Source of the DNA: Thalassomonas actiniarum
Lineage (GTDB): Bacteria; Pseudomonadota; Gammaproteobacteria; Enterobacterales; Alteromonadaceae
Direction of reading: 5' to 3'
Assembly: GCF_000948975.2 (NCBI RefSeq)
Contig: NZ_CP059735.1
Location: 1,488,001-1,552,000 of the forward strand
Length of the DNA stretch: 64,000 nt
Shown here: positions 44,718 through 52,321 of the stretch, piece by piece
Layout: each line of letters begins with the position of its first letter
Numbering within the stretch: the first letter of the stretch is position 1
Made by a program: the position numbers and the translations under genes
The notes under the pieces: model-generated
Told to the model about the DNA's origin: nothing
The model's input: only the letters and a program-made list of their open reading frames with translations
The model's database searches: none

Positions 44718-44743
44718 TGAACCTCTCGGATACGCTATATTCA

Positions 44744-44797
44744 CCCTAACGCCAACCACACCAGCTTACTAAGTCAGATTGATGGTTCTTGTTAGGC
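44744..44797 (-). repeat. attC site 6
   Basis: CCCTAACGCCAACC and GGTTCTTGTTAGGC ends are complementary around a 26-nt centre. Confidence 0.8.
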
Positions 44798-45190
44798 ATT
44801 TTTCTTACGATAACCATAAACCTTGATATGCCCATTAGTTATTTCTAAATCGACATGATAACTAAAATTTACTTGAGTGTGTTCCGGTAACAGGAGCCAT
44901 TCTATATCTCTATATCAAAAAGAACCATTCATTCCATCCAAGTAGCTATTCTCAAATAAAGCAGAGAAAAAGTCCTTATATTCAAACTCTTCTTGTTCTA
45001 TAAGTTTTACAGTAACAGAAACCTTATCACTATATACTTGCGATAAGTCATCAAATATTTTTTCCCATTTCGTGTTATTTGAAGATGAGACATAGTCAGC
45101 TAATAAAAGCTCTTTAATACGCTCTTCAGCTTTTCGCCATCGCTTTCTATCTGCTTCATAGAGCTTTTGGTGTCTATTTGTGATACTCAT
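44792..45190 (-). pseudogene. Cassette gene interrupted by an in-frame TGA
   Basis: A 133-codon frame runs from ATG 45190 to TAA at 44792-44794 inside the attC, the expected cassette ending. A single TGA at 44915-44917 after residue 91 splits it. The continuation (YRDIEWLLLPEHTQVNFSYHVD ... YGYRKKNA) is protein-like. A Trp-to-stop change is the simplest explanation. The N-terminal part is helical and charged. No domain is recognised. Confidence 0.6.
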
Positions 45191-45198
45191 ACCATGAA

Positions 45199-45297
45199 GC
45201 CTAACGTCTCAAACACCGGCATGGTGAAGTTGGCGGCTTTTTTTGGAACAAAAAAGGTGACAGCTTTACCATGTCCTCGTGATTTGACTTGTTAAGC
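45199..45297 (-). repeat. attC site 7
   Basis: GCCTAACG...TGTTAAGC cores with long arms CATGGTGAAG / CTTTACCATG. Confidence 0.85.
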
Positions 45298-46062
45298 GTC
45301 TTTGTCTTCTTTGCGTTTTTTACAATGCTCAGGAAAAGCATCAAGTATTCTCACTGTAGGCTGGAATAACTTATTGGCGATGATTTTATCCTTATAACCT
45401 TCAGAGCAATGACATAAGTAAATTTGTAGCCAGAATACTAATTCTGGATTTATTTTTGCCATTAATTGCGCTCTAAAGTGATGCTGTACCTCATCATCTG
45501 GTTCACTAATTATTATTTTTTCAATGGAGCCTAGAGTTATACATTCAGTGTCATATCGAACATGCAACTCGTTCAAAGCACAGAATGCCAAAGTAAAAAC
45601 ATCCTTGCTTTCAGGATTAACTTCGACGAAATGCTTAAACCACTTCAGGACTTTATCACAAAAATCTTTTTCATCATCGCACTTTGCTTCATTGTAAACC
45701 TTTGAGGTTAGTTGCTTATCCAATGTATCTATATAACTATTAATGAGAAGCAAATTAAATTCTTTTCTTTGATGTTCTATTTGCTCTTTATAGCTAATTT
45801 TCGTTAGTTCGAGAGATTCACGTGTTGTTTTACGCTCTTCGACATTGTGTTTTATTGTTATGATCAAAGTTATTGCGAGTACAATAAAGCTCAATCCAGA
45901 TAGTGTCGCGCCAACAGTCCCCCCAACATATGAACCGAAGCTTCCCCAATCACTATTTGACGTTGAAAAATCACCAGAGAAATTAAAGAAATAGAAAACT
46001 AACGGAGATAGAGCCAATAAAACCGCTATCAACGCGATCAAAATGATTAATATTTTTCTCAT
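45292..46062 (-). CDS. putAbiC-like membrane protein (cassette gene)
   Basis: This is a 256-residue protein with two N-terminal helices separated by SDWGSFGSYVGGTVGATLSGLSF, the pattern of putative phage abortive infection (putAbiC) proteins. A coiled cytoplasmic helix and a helical C-terminal domain follow. A defence role is inferred from family resemblance and cassette location. The stop codon overlaps attC 7. Confidence 0.6.
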   Translation of the reverse strand: MRKILIILIALIAVLLALSPLVFYFFNFSGDFSTSNSDWGSFGSYVGGTVGATLSGLSFIVLAITLIITIKHNVEERKTTRESLELTKISYKEQIEHQRKEFNLLLINSYIDTLDKQLTSKVYNEAKCDDEKDFCDKVLKWFKHFVEVNPESKDVFTLAFCALNELHVRYDTECITLGSIEKIIISEPDDEVQHHFRAQLMAKINPELVFWLQIYLCHCSEGYKDKIIANKLFQPTVRILDAFPEHCKKRKEDKDA

Positions 46063-46099
46063 TAAATAACTACTTTTACGAAGATTGACTTTATTGGAC

Positions 46100-46158
46100 G
46101 CTTAACGCAGCAAACACCGGAGCCGCTTGCTGCGTCCGAGTGTTTTGCCTTGTTAAGT
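46100..46158 (-). repeat. attC site 8
   Basis: GCTTAACGCAGCAAACAC and GTGTTTTGCCTTGTTAAGT ends pair around GCCGCTTGC. Confidence 0.85.
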
Positions 46159-46542
46159 TTCTTTGCACAGTGATATGGCTTTATGTGTTAATTCTCTTTT
46201 TTCATTAAACTCAAAAGCTGATTCTTCATGATCTAGAATGAAATCACCACTCATAAAATATGGAAACTTTTCTGACTTTTTAAGTAGAAGCTCATATTTA
46301 ATAGTTGCATGCTCAACATAAGGAGAAAAGTTACTTTGCTTATTAGTCGCACAATTATTAGAGTATTCCTCCAACAGCCTTGAAGCTATTAAAATCTCTT
46401 TATGATAGTTATTTATTTCTGTTTCAAGAGCGGCTCTACTGAATTGAAAACTCGCCGCCCCATAACCTAAAATAAAAAGAAGAAGTAATGTTAATGATTT
46501 AGTAGACAGCAGATTGTCCCCCTTGAAACTTAACGCCCGCAT
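46153..46542 (-). CDS. Small membrane-anchored protein (cassette gene)
   Basis: This is a 129-residue protein with one N-terminal helix (TLLLLFILGYGAASF) and a helical extracytoplasmic part. No family is recognised. The stop overlaps attC 8. The start may be internal because the first residues overlap attC 9. Confidence 0.5.
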   Translation of the reverse strand: MRALSFKGDNLLSTKSLTLLLLFILGYGAASFQFSRAALETEINNYHKEILIASRLLEEYSNNCATNKQSNFSPYVEHATIKYELLLKKSEKFPYFMSGDFILDHEESAFEFNEKRELTHKAISLCKET

Positions 46543-46596
46543 TTGCGGAAAATTGGAGCGCAGTGGAAATTTTTCCGTAACATGCGCTTGTTATGT
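46528..46596 (-). repeat. attC site 9
   Basis: ACTTAACGCCCGCATTTGCGGAAAATT arm pairs with AAATTTTTCCGTAACATGCGCTTGTTATGT. Confidence 0.85.
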
Positions 46597-46863
46597 TTAT
46601 TTTGCACTCTTTTCCCATAATATGAACTTACCTTTAAAAGCACAAACGATAAAATAAACAGCAATTACAGATAAAGTAATGGGATACAAAATCCAGTACT
46701 CATTATGCGATTCAGGGAAGTAGTGTTCACTAATTTGAACAAAGATATATCGGTCAATTGCAAATGCGAATAACGAAAATGAAATAAGAATAGAAATTAT
46801 GCGCTTAGCATTTTTAGTCACAATTGTTCCTTCGGCCATCGATAAACATAACGCCCTAAACAC
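46597..46863 (-). CDS. Two-helix membrane protein (cassette gene)
   Basis: A frame of 88 codons encodes two hydrophobic helices (IISILISFSLFAFAI and ILYPITLSVIAVYFIVCAF). The first ~10 codons overlap attC 10, so the start is probably the ATG at residue 9. No family is recognised. Confidence 0.5.
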   Translation of the reverse strand: MFRALCLSMAEGTIVTKNAKRIISILISFSLFAFAIDRYIFVQISEHYFPESHNEYWILYPITLSVIAVYFIVCAFKGKFILWEKSAK

Positions 46864-46924
46864 TGGGCAATTTGTAGTTGCGGAGCAACGGAAAATTGCT
46901 CCGAGTGATTTTGCTTGTTATATG
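46846..46924 (-). repeat. attC site 10
   Basis: ACATAACGCCCTAAACACT and AGTGATTTTGCTTGTTATAT ends, inner GGGCAATTT / AAAATTGCTCC arms. Confidence 0.85.
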
Positions 46925-46927
46925 CAG

Positions 46928-47182
46928 CTACTCTCCGCCGTCATATGAACCAGATGAGTTACCATAGAATTCACTACTTCTCGACGGTGAGCCAAACTGG
47001 CTTCCTCTGCTAATTGTAAAGCTGATAATAGGCCCGATAATCGGTACTGATAAAGTTAATAACAACAACTTTAATTTCTCTAAACGGGAGAGCATCAAAT
47101 TATTGTAAATTTTAAAAGCAACAACAACACTGAAAATAAAATGTATTGCTAGCAACGAGATGATGTAGATATAAAACTCCAT
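46928..47182 (-). CDS. PLDc_N-like short membrane protein (cassette gene)
   Basis: This is an 84-residue protein with two helices separated by a basic segment (LSRLEKLKLLLLTLSVPIIGPI), resembling phospholipase-D N-terminal membrane modules, and a Ser/Gly-rich tail. Confidence 0.5.
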   Translation of the reverse strand: MEFYIYIISLLAIHFIFSVVVAFKIYNNLMLSRLEKLKLLLLTLSVPIIGPIISFTISRGSQFGSPSRSSEFYGNSSGSYDGGE

Positions 47183-47194
47183 AGTATTTTAGGC

Positions 47195-47252
47195 ATATAA
47201 CGCTGCAAACACCGGGGCAGCTTGCTGCATCCGGCGTTTTGCCTTGTTAGTG
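47195..47252 (-). repeat. attC site 11
   Basis: ATATAACGCTGCAAACACC and GGCGTTTTGCCTTGTTAGTG ends, closely similar to attC 8. Confidence 0.85.
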
Positions 47253-47433
47253 GATGCTGGGTATTTGCACCACACCAACGATTTATAAAATGGTTTGAGG
47301 GATAAATGGAAGACGCTATCTGCACCCACCACCACTACACTCCAAACCGTGAATTTTGAATTAAGACATAACCACCAAACCTAATTCACAAACACCGCTA
47401 TTTTACAACAATTAAGCTTGACTAGTGGTGGCC

Positions 47434-47491
47434 GACTAACGCTCGAAACGGCGGCGCGCTTTTTAGCGTCCGCTGGTTTTGTTTGTTATTG
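47434..47491 (-). repeat. attC site 12
   Basis: ACTAACGCTCGAAACGGCGG...TTTGTTTGTTATTG; identical to attC 15. Confidence 0.85.
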
Positions 47492-47789
47492 GTTGACAGC
47501 TGTAACCACAGACCTGGCAACGATAAAAATAGCTTGAGGCGTTAACGGAAGGTGCCAAAGACACTAACCACCGCTACACACCAAGCCGTGAATTTTGAGC
47601 CTGGCACTACAGCCAGAACAAGCTAATGACTTTAACACCTTTAGTACTTTTGAAAAAGAACGGGGAAAGTCTATTAGCGGGAACACCTAACCGCTCTGGC
47701 GAAAACCAACTGGAAACACGCGCCAAACCAGATTAGGAAATACCGCTATTCACAATACATTTAACATGAATTAGCGGTGGCCGAATAAC
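47435..47789 (-). repeat. Type B cassette copy 1 (355-bp exact repeat)
   Basis: This segment, attC 12 plus cassette body, is identical by eye to 48762-49116. Confidence 0.9.
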
Positions 47790-47863
47790 GCTTAAAACAC
47801 CTGAAAAATGCGGCTGGACGGAACGGCCAGCTGTATTTTTTCGGGTGATTTTACTTGTTAGTG
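47783..47863 (-). repeat. attC site 13
   Basis: GAATAACGCTTAAAACACC and GGTGATTTTACTTGTTAGTG ends with an internal GGCTGGACGG...CCAGC hairpin. Confidence 0.85.
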
Positions 47864-48044
47864 GCTGCTAGTTATTTGCACCACACTAACGGTTTATTTA
47901 ATAGTTTGGGGGATAAACGGAAGATGCTGCTTGCACCCACCATCACTACACACCAAACCGTGAATTTTGAATTAAGACATAACCACCAAACCTAATTCAT
48001 GAACACCGCTATTTTACAACAATTAAGCTTGACTAGTGGTGGCC

Positions 48045-48116
48045 GACTAACGCTTGCCACACCAGAAAATTAGGCGCGTAGCGGCTGATTTTTCTGAGTG
48101 GTGGCACTTGTTAGTG
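48045..48116 (-). repeat. attC site 14
   Basis: GACTAACGCTTGCCACACCAG and TGAGTGGTGGCACTTGTTAGTG ends; inner AGAAAATTA / TGATTTTTCT arms. Confidence 0.88.
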
Positions 48117-48737
48117 CTACCCATGCCTATATGCGACAGAAACGTAATGTTTCATAAATTCAATGTAATATTCATCTGTTGGCTTTAACTCAATGTTTAC
48201 CTGATTATAATTAATATGAACTATCTCATCATTTCTGTTAATTTTTACATCAAGCCAATAATCAAATTTACCTTCAACTGCTATTTGTGCATCCTCAAGA
48301 AAATCGACTAAGTGTAATTTTGTACTCTCAATGAAAAGCAAAACAACATCAATAAAGTCTTCAACTTTGTCATGCTCAGGTTTTACAAAGTCATGTTCAA
48401 CTAAGTTTCTAAATTTATTAAATTTGGCAAGAATTCGAGGGGCAACAATCCCAAGTTTATTCAATGTGTCTAGTTTCTTAGGTATGTTCCAATTTTTTCT
48501 TGTAGCCAACTTGTCTAATACAAAAGCTATTAAAAGTAGATCAATCTGAGCATCCATTGCGCGTTTGGCATTTGAAAATGCGTTAACACACCCTCTTGTC
48601 GTAGACTCTTGAGCGTCTTCTTCCGCATACTTTATATATTCAGCAGGACTAATATCAAAAGGACACGGTATTAATCCATGGCCTCTGCTTGTCCATATAG
48701 CATTATCATCCTTTATCAGTTTTAAAACTTTTTCCAA
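48117..48737 (-). CDS. HEPN-like protein (cassette gene)
   Basis: This is a 206-residue soluble helical protein. FRNLVEHDF gives an R-x4-H motif characteristic of HEPN nucleases, near the end of a helical bundle (residues ~105-130). A beta-rich C-terminal tail follows. The stop codon lies at the attC edge. HEPN proteins commonly act as RNase toxins or abortive-infection effectors. No antitoxin-like neighbour is seen. Assignment rests on motif and helix content only. Confidence 0.5.
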   Translation of the reverse strand: MEKVLKLIKDDNAIWTSRGHGLIPCPFDISPAEYIKYAEEDAQESTTRGCVNAFSNAKRAMDAQIDLLLIAFVLDKLATRKNWNIPKKLDTLNKLGIVAPRILAKFNKFRNLVEHDFVKPEHDKVEDFIDVVLLFIESTKLHLVDFLEDAQIAVEGKFDYWLDVKINRNDEIVHINYNQVNIELKPTDEYYIEFMKHYVSVAYRHG

Positions 48738-48760
48738 TAGCTACTCCAAATAGTAAGTAA

Positions 48761-48818
48761 CACTAACGCTCGAAACGGCGGCGCGCTTTTTAGCGTCCGC
48801 TGGTTTTGTTTGTTATTG
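48761..48818 (-). repeat. attC site 15
   Basis: Identical to attC 12 apart from the first flanking bases. Confidence 0.85.
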
Positions 48819-49116
48819 GTTGACAGCTGTAACCACAGACCTGGCAACGATAAAAATAGCTTGAGGCGTTAACGGAAGGTGCCAAAGACACTAACCACCG
48901 CTACACACCAAGCCGTGAATTTTGAGCCTGGCACTACAGCCAGAACAAGCTAATGACTTTAACACCTTTAGTACTTTTGAAAAAGAACGGGGAAAGTCTA
49001 TTAGCGGGAACACCTAACCGCTCTGGCGAAAACCAACTGGAAACACGCGCCAAACCAGATTAGGAAATACCGCTATTCACAATACATTTAACATGAATTA
49101 GCGGTGGCCGAATAAC
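48762..49116 (-). repeat. Type B cassette copy 2 (355-bp exact repeat), first cassette of the array
   Basis: Identical by eye to 47435-47789. Its outer edge (GAATAAC, GTTATTC on the minus strand) marks the array head. Confidence 0.9.
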
Positions 49117-49512
49117 AGCTTATTAGCCGGGAAAAACCCGTATTTCTGTCAGAAATATTCCCGACTAAGTTATTATTGAATATTTCAATTTTACTTTTTT
49201 ATTATTGTACCATCAATAAGTTATAGATTAGTGTTTTTTAGTTATCCGTTGAAATACGGTATTTCCCCGTCTTTGTGGTGGAAATACGGCAATTTAATGT
49301 AGCCCGTATTTTCAATCAAACTTTAAGAAGTATTAAGTCTTTGTAGATGGTTTTATCCCGCTTGGAGCACTATTCAGACTATTAGGAGATATTGAGACTT
49401 AGCGATAACACTGTCAGGTGGAACTTGAACCCAAACAGATTAACTCTCTAATCCCCATCTTACAATTAATTACATTTTGTAGACATGTCTTGACCCTTTC
49501 TCACCCTGTTAT
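49117..49512. other. Non-coding region beyond array head with palindromes
   Basis: There is no integrase or other gene. Short perfect palindromes occur: ATTTCTG-T-CAGAAAT (49142-49156) and GAAATAC-G-GTATTTC (49251-49265). Further GAAATACGG (49281-49289) and CCGTATTTTC (49304-49313) copies follow, plus a CCGGG-AAAAA-CCCG hairpin next to the array edge. It may be a relic attI or regulatory region. Confidence 0.5.
49188..49216 (-). promoter_or_regulatory. Candidate cassette promoter (Pc-like)
   Basis: On the minus strand TTGATG (-35), a 17-bp spacer and TAAAAT (-10) lie ~70 bp outside the array head and point into it. Confidence 0.5.
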
Positions 49513-49602
49513 TTGCTAAGATACGCATCCTGTCTTGCCGGTATTCTCCCTGTTTTAGACGTTTTTCCTTGTGTTGTTGATGATTTTATTGCCGAGAAGT
49601 TA

Positions 49603-51036
49603 ATGGTTAAAAATAAAAAGCAGTTGCTGGTTTGTGTATTTTTGTTTTTCAGCCTAAGTGCCTGTACCAGCGTCAGATTTAAAGACTTTTTTGTCGGTTA
49701 TGCCGAGCAAATGAAACCGGTGCGCCTGTCTTTGTCGCAGGGGGATGTGATGCGGGCAAACAAAGCCCTGGGGGGGCGAAATGCCGTTGATGATGTTTTA
49801 TATCAGCTAGAGCAGGGGCGGTTAAGTTATCTGGCTAATGACTGGCAAAACAGCAAGGTGGCTTTTGATGCCGTTTACCGCCAGGTGGAGCTGGACTCAG
49901 GCAAGGCAAAGTACCGGGCCAGCAGAGGTTTGCAGCAGCTGGGGGCGGTTGTCGGTAATGACAATGTTATTGCCTACCAGTTGCCGGCTTATGAACAAAC
50001 CATGATGCACAGCTACCAGGCGATGAATTACCTCTATCAGCATGATCTTGAAGGAGCCTTGGTGGAAATTCGCCGGGCGAACCAGGTGCAGGAAAAAGCC
50101 TTGAAACAGCACAGAAAAGAATTATTGGATGCCGAGCAGGCACTGGCATCCGGCGGCGATGATGACGAGGTTAATCCCGACTGGCACAGAATCAACCAGG
50201 CTTATGCGGGTATGGAAAAGGTTATCGGCGAGGTGAAAAACGGCTTTCAAAATGCCTATACCTTTTATTTGTCGGGCCTTTTGTATGAAGCGGCTGGGCA
50301 GGAGAATGATGCCTATATCGATTATAAGCGGGCGCTGGAAATCTCCCCCGATAACCGCTTTCTTCAGCAGGATGTGTTGCGCCTGGCCAGCCGTTTGGGC
50401 ATGCAGGACGATTTAGCGACTTTCGAGCAGAAATACGGTACCTGGCAGCAAAAGCATAAAGCATCAGACGGCCAGGTCGTGGTGATCTACGAGCAGGGGC
50501 TGATTAATGAAAAGAAAGAGCTGGCTTTACATTTACCTGTGTCTACCTCTGACGATGATCTGCGCTTTTATAACCTGGCCTTGCCGGTATATGAAAAAAG
50601 CCCCGGCCTCTCCCGGGGGCTGCAACTCAAGGTCGATAACCGTACCCTGGACAGCATGGAGCTGGTGCGTTTGCAGGGGCTTGCGGCGAAACAGTTGCAG
50701 GAGCAGTTGCCCGGTTTAATTGTGCGGCAGCTATCAAGATTAATTGCCAAGGAAAAATTCCGCTCTACCCTTGAGCGTAAAGGGGATGATGTCGGTAATA
50801 TCCTGGCGAATCTCTATAACCTGGTGTCGGAAAAAGCCGATACCCGCAGTTGGGTGACTTTGCCGAAAAACAGTCAGTTGGTAAAAACCCAATTGCCGGC
50901 GGGTAAACAACAACTTGAACTGGTGGTTGACGGCAGGAAAACCCAGATAGAACTTGAGGTTAAAGCCAACCGTACCACCTTAGTGAACCTGACGAAAATA
51001 GATAATTTTATGAATTATCAAACGGTTAATTTATAG
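49603..51036 (+). CDS. COG3014-family TPR-like lipoprotein
   Basis: This is a 477-residue lipoprotein; the ATG at 49603 opens a lipobox signal (FFSLSACTS), and an upstream TTG frame is rejected. The helical repeat region (about 60-270) includes a TPR-like AYTFYLSGLLYEAAGQENDAYIDYKRALEISP. A beta domain follows. It forms an operon with LpoB- and glycine-zipper genes, a recurrent trio in Alteromonadales and Vibrionales, probably acting at the outer membrane in cell-wall synthesis control. Confidence 0.85.
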   Translation: MVKNKKQLLVCVFLFFSLSACTSVRFKDFFVGYAEQMKPVRLSLSQGDVMRANKALGGRNAVDDVLYQLEQGRLSYLANDWQNSKVAFDAVYRQVELDSGKAKYRASRGLQQLGAVVGNDNVIAYQLPAYEQTMMHSYQAMNYLYQHDLEGALVEIRRANQVQEKALKQHRKELLDAEQALASGGDDDEVNPDWHRINQAYAGMEKVIGEVKNGFQNAYTFYLSGLLYEAAGQENDAYIDYKRALEISPDNRFLQQDVLRLASRLGMQDDLATFEQKYGTWQQKHKASDGQVVVIYEQGLINEKKELALHLPVSTSDDDLRFYNLALPVYEKSPGLSRGLQLKVDNRTLDSMELVRLQGLAAKQLQEQLPGLIVRQLSRLIAKEKFRSTLERKGDDVGNILANLYNLVSEKADTRSWVTLPKNSQLVKTQLPAGKQQLELVVDGRKTQIELEVKANRTTLVNLTKIDNFMNYQTVNL

Positions 51037-51115
51037 CAGCCAAGTGTTGGCAAAACAGAAACTTAAAAGTTATTCAATTTACATTTGTATTACTAGATTA
51101 AACAAGGTTAAGAAT

Positions 51116-51718
51116 ATGAAGCATTTATTACCTATATTATCTTTGTCCCTGGCGGCATTATTGGCCGGCGGCTGTTCCTCGAAAAGCGTTATCAGCTACG
51201 GTGATGCCCGGGCGGTTGAAACCACTGACATTAACTTTGGCTCCACCGACCTGCAAAAGGTGGCGGATGAAATGACAGATTCCCTGTTATTATCTCCCGT
51301 GGTCGGCACCCTGACCGCCAATAACCGCCCGGTGGTTTTTGTCGAGCGCATCAAAAATAAAACCAGCGAACATATAGATACCGAGTCCATTACCGACTCC
51401 ATCTCTACTAAGCTGCTGAGATCGGGTAAATTCCGTTTTGTCGATATGACCCGGGTGGAAGCGGTGCGTAAACAAATTAACTTCCAGCAAAATGACGGCC
51501 TGGTAGATCCGGGTAAAGCCATTCAGTTCGGCCAGCACCTGGGAGCGAAATATATGCTTTACGGCAACCTGTCCAGCATAGTGAAAAATACCGAAGATGC
51601 TTCCGATGTCTATTACAAGTTCACCATACGTTTGATGGATCTGCAAAGCGGTATCGTTGAGTGGGCGGATGAAACCGAAATCCGTAAAACCCGCACCGTA
51701 GCAACTGTAGGCTGGTAA
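51116..51718 (+). CDS. lpoB: Penicillin-binding-protein activator LpoB-like lipoprotein
   Basis: This is a 200-residue outer-membrane lipoprotein (lipobox LLAGGC). The ATG at 51116 follows AAGGTTAAG; an upstream TTG start is rejected. The conserved LpoB/CsgG-like fold shows VVFVERIKNKTSEHIDTESITDSI, a GKFRFVDM strand and GAKYMLYGNLSSI. LpoB activates PBP1B from the outer membrane. Whether this paralogue does so is not certain because a COG3014 partner replaces the E. coli context. Confidence 0.85.
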   Translation: MKHLLPILSLSLAALLAGGCSSKSVISYGDARAVETTDINFGSTDLQKVADEMTDSLLLSPVVGTLTANNRPVVFVERIKNKTSEHIDTESITDSISTKLLRSGKFRFVDMTRVEAVRKQINFQQNDGLVDPGKAIQFGQHLGAKYMLYGNLSSIVKNTEDASDVYYKFTIRLMDLQSGIVEWADETEIRKTRTVATVGW

Positions 51719-51789
51719 AGCCTGGTAATAGCTGAATATCAGGGCAGGGGGGCTTTATCCCGGCCCTGCCATATCATCAGGAGGTGACT

Positions 51790-52257
51790 ATGAAAAAATT
51801 TTTACTGTGTTTTACCTTATTCTTCACTCTGGTTGCGGGCGCTCAGGCGCAATACGAGCGCAATAAAGCGGTGCCGGTTGAGAAGGTGCTGTTCGGCCAG
51901 GTATTGTCGGTCAGGGACATCAGCGAGCAGGAGCTGATACAAGATCAAAACCACGGCTGGAAAGTTTTTGGCGGTGCCCTCATCGGCGGCGTGATCGGTA
52001 ACCAGTTTGGCAGCGGCAGCGGACGCACCGCCGCCACTATTTTAGGAGCCTTGCTGGGCGGTAGCGTTGCCAGTGAAAATAACCCTGAATACAGCAGCCG
52101 CACCTTACAGCTGGTGGAGTTGATGATCCGCACCGAAGACAACAAGGAGTATATGGTGGTGCAGGATTATGACAGCCGCATGACTTTTTCAGCAGGCAAT
52201 GAAGTACGTATGGTGTATCTGGCCAACGGCCTGGTGCGTATTGATAAACAAATGTGA
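51790..52257 (+). CDS. Glycine-zipper 2TM (SlyB-like) exported protein
   Basis: This is a 155-residue protein. ATG 51790 lies after GGAGGTGACT; a GTG two codons earlier is possible. The signal peptide is cleaved after AQA. A glycine zipper (GGALIGGVIGNQFG...ILGALLGGSVAS) spans about 55-95. It probably stabilises the outer membrane together with the upstream lipoproteins. Confidence 0.85.
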   Translation: MKKFLLCFTLFFTLVAGAQAQYERNKAVPVEKVLFGQVLSVRDISEQELIQDQNHGWKVFGGALIGGVIGNQFGSGSGRTAATILGALLGGSVASENNPEYSSRTLQLVELMIRTEDNKEYMVVQDYDSRMTFSAGNEVRMVYLANGLVRIDKQM

Positions 52258-52277
52258 TCTCCTCTAAGCTTGGCTTA

Positions 52278-52299
52278 CCTGAGCTGTCGTTTGCTCAGG
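52278..52299. terminator. Weak hairpin between glycine-zipper and hypothetical gene
   Basis: A 7-bp stem CCTGAGC/GCTCAGG, extended by GGCT/AGCC outside, lies between two converging genes. T runs are weak. Confidence 0.35.
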
Positions 52300-52321
52300 C
52301 AGCCAAAAATGTTGCCGCCGG

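Larger units (their letters stand above)
47183..48116 (-). other. Three consecutive cassettes without conventional genes
   Basis: Type A (47253-47433), type B (47492-47782) and a diverged type A copy (47864-48044) are separated by attC 11-14. No frame above 60 codons is credible. Types A and B share blocks such as CCGTGAATTTTGA and the ending GTGGTGGCCG or GCGGTGGCCG, so they are related. Confidence 0.75.
38400..49116 (-). mobile_element. Integron cassette array without integrase (CALIN), 15 cassettes
   Basis: Fifteen short units each carry a palindromic attC-like site on their low-coordinate side, and all credible cassette genes read leftwards. This places the array head near 49116. Units are AT-rich compared with flanks. 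Several stop codons overlap the next attC, as in classical cassettes. No tyrosine-recombinase integrase frame is in the window, and the region to the right of the head is non-coding. An IS3-type element and a group II intron have entered the array. Confidence 0.88.

Noticed and set aside
47183-49116. CRISPR-like array from the repeated cassette blocks
   Set aside because: Repeats are long, unevenly spaced and bounded by attC sites; there are no short regular repeats or cas genes.
49321-49512. Integrase remnant to the right of the array head
   Set aside because: I translated the minus strand here and saw no tyrosine-recombinase boxes, only scattered short frames.
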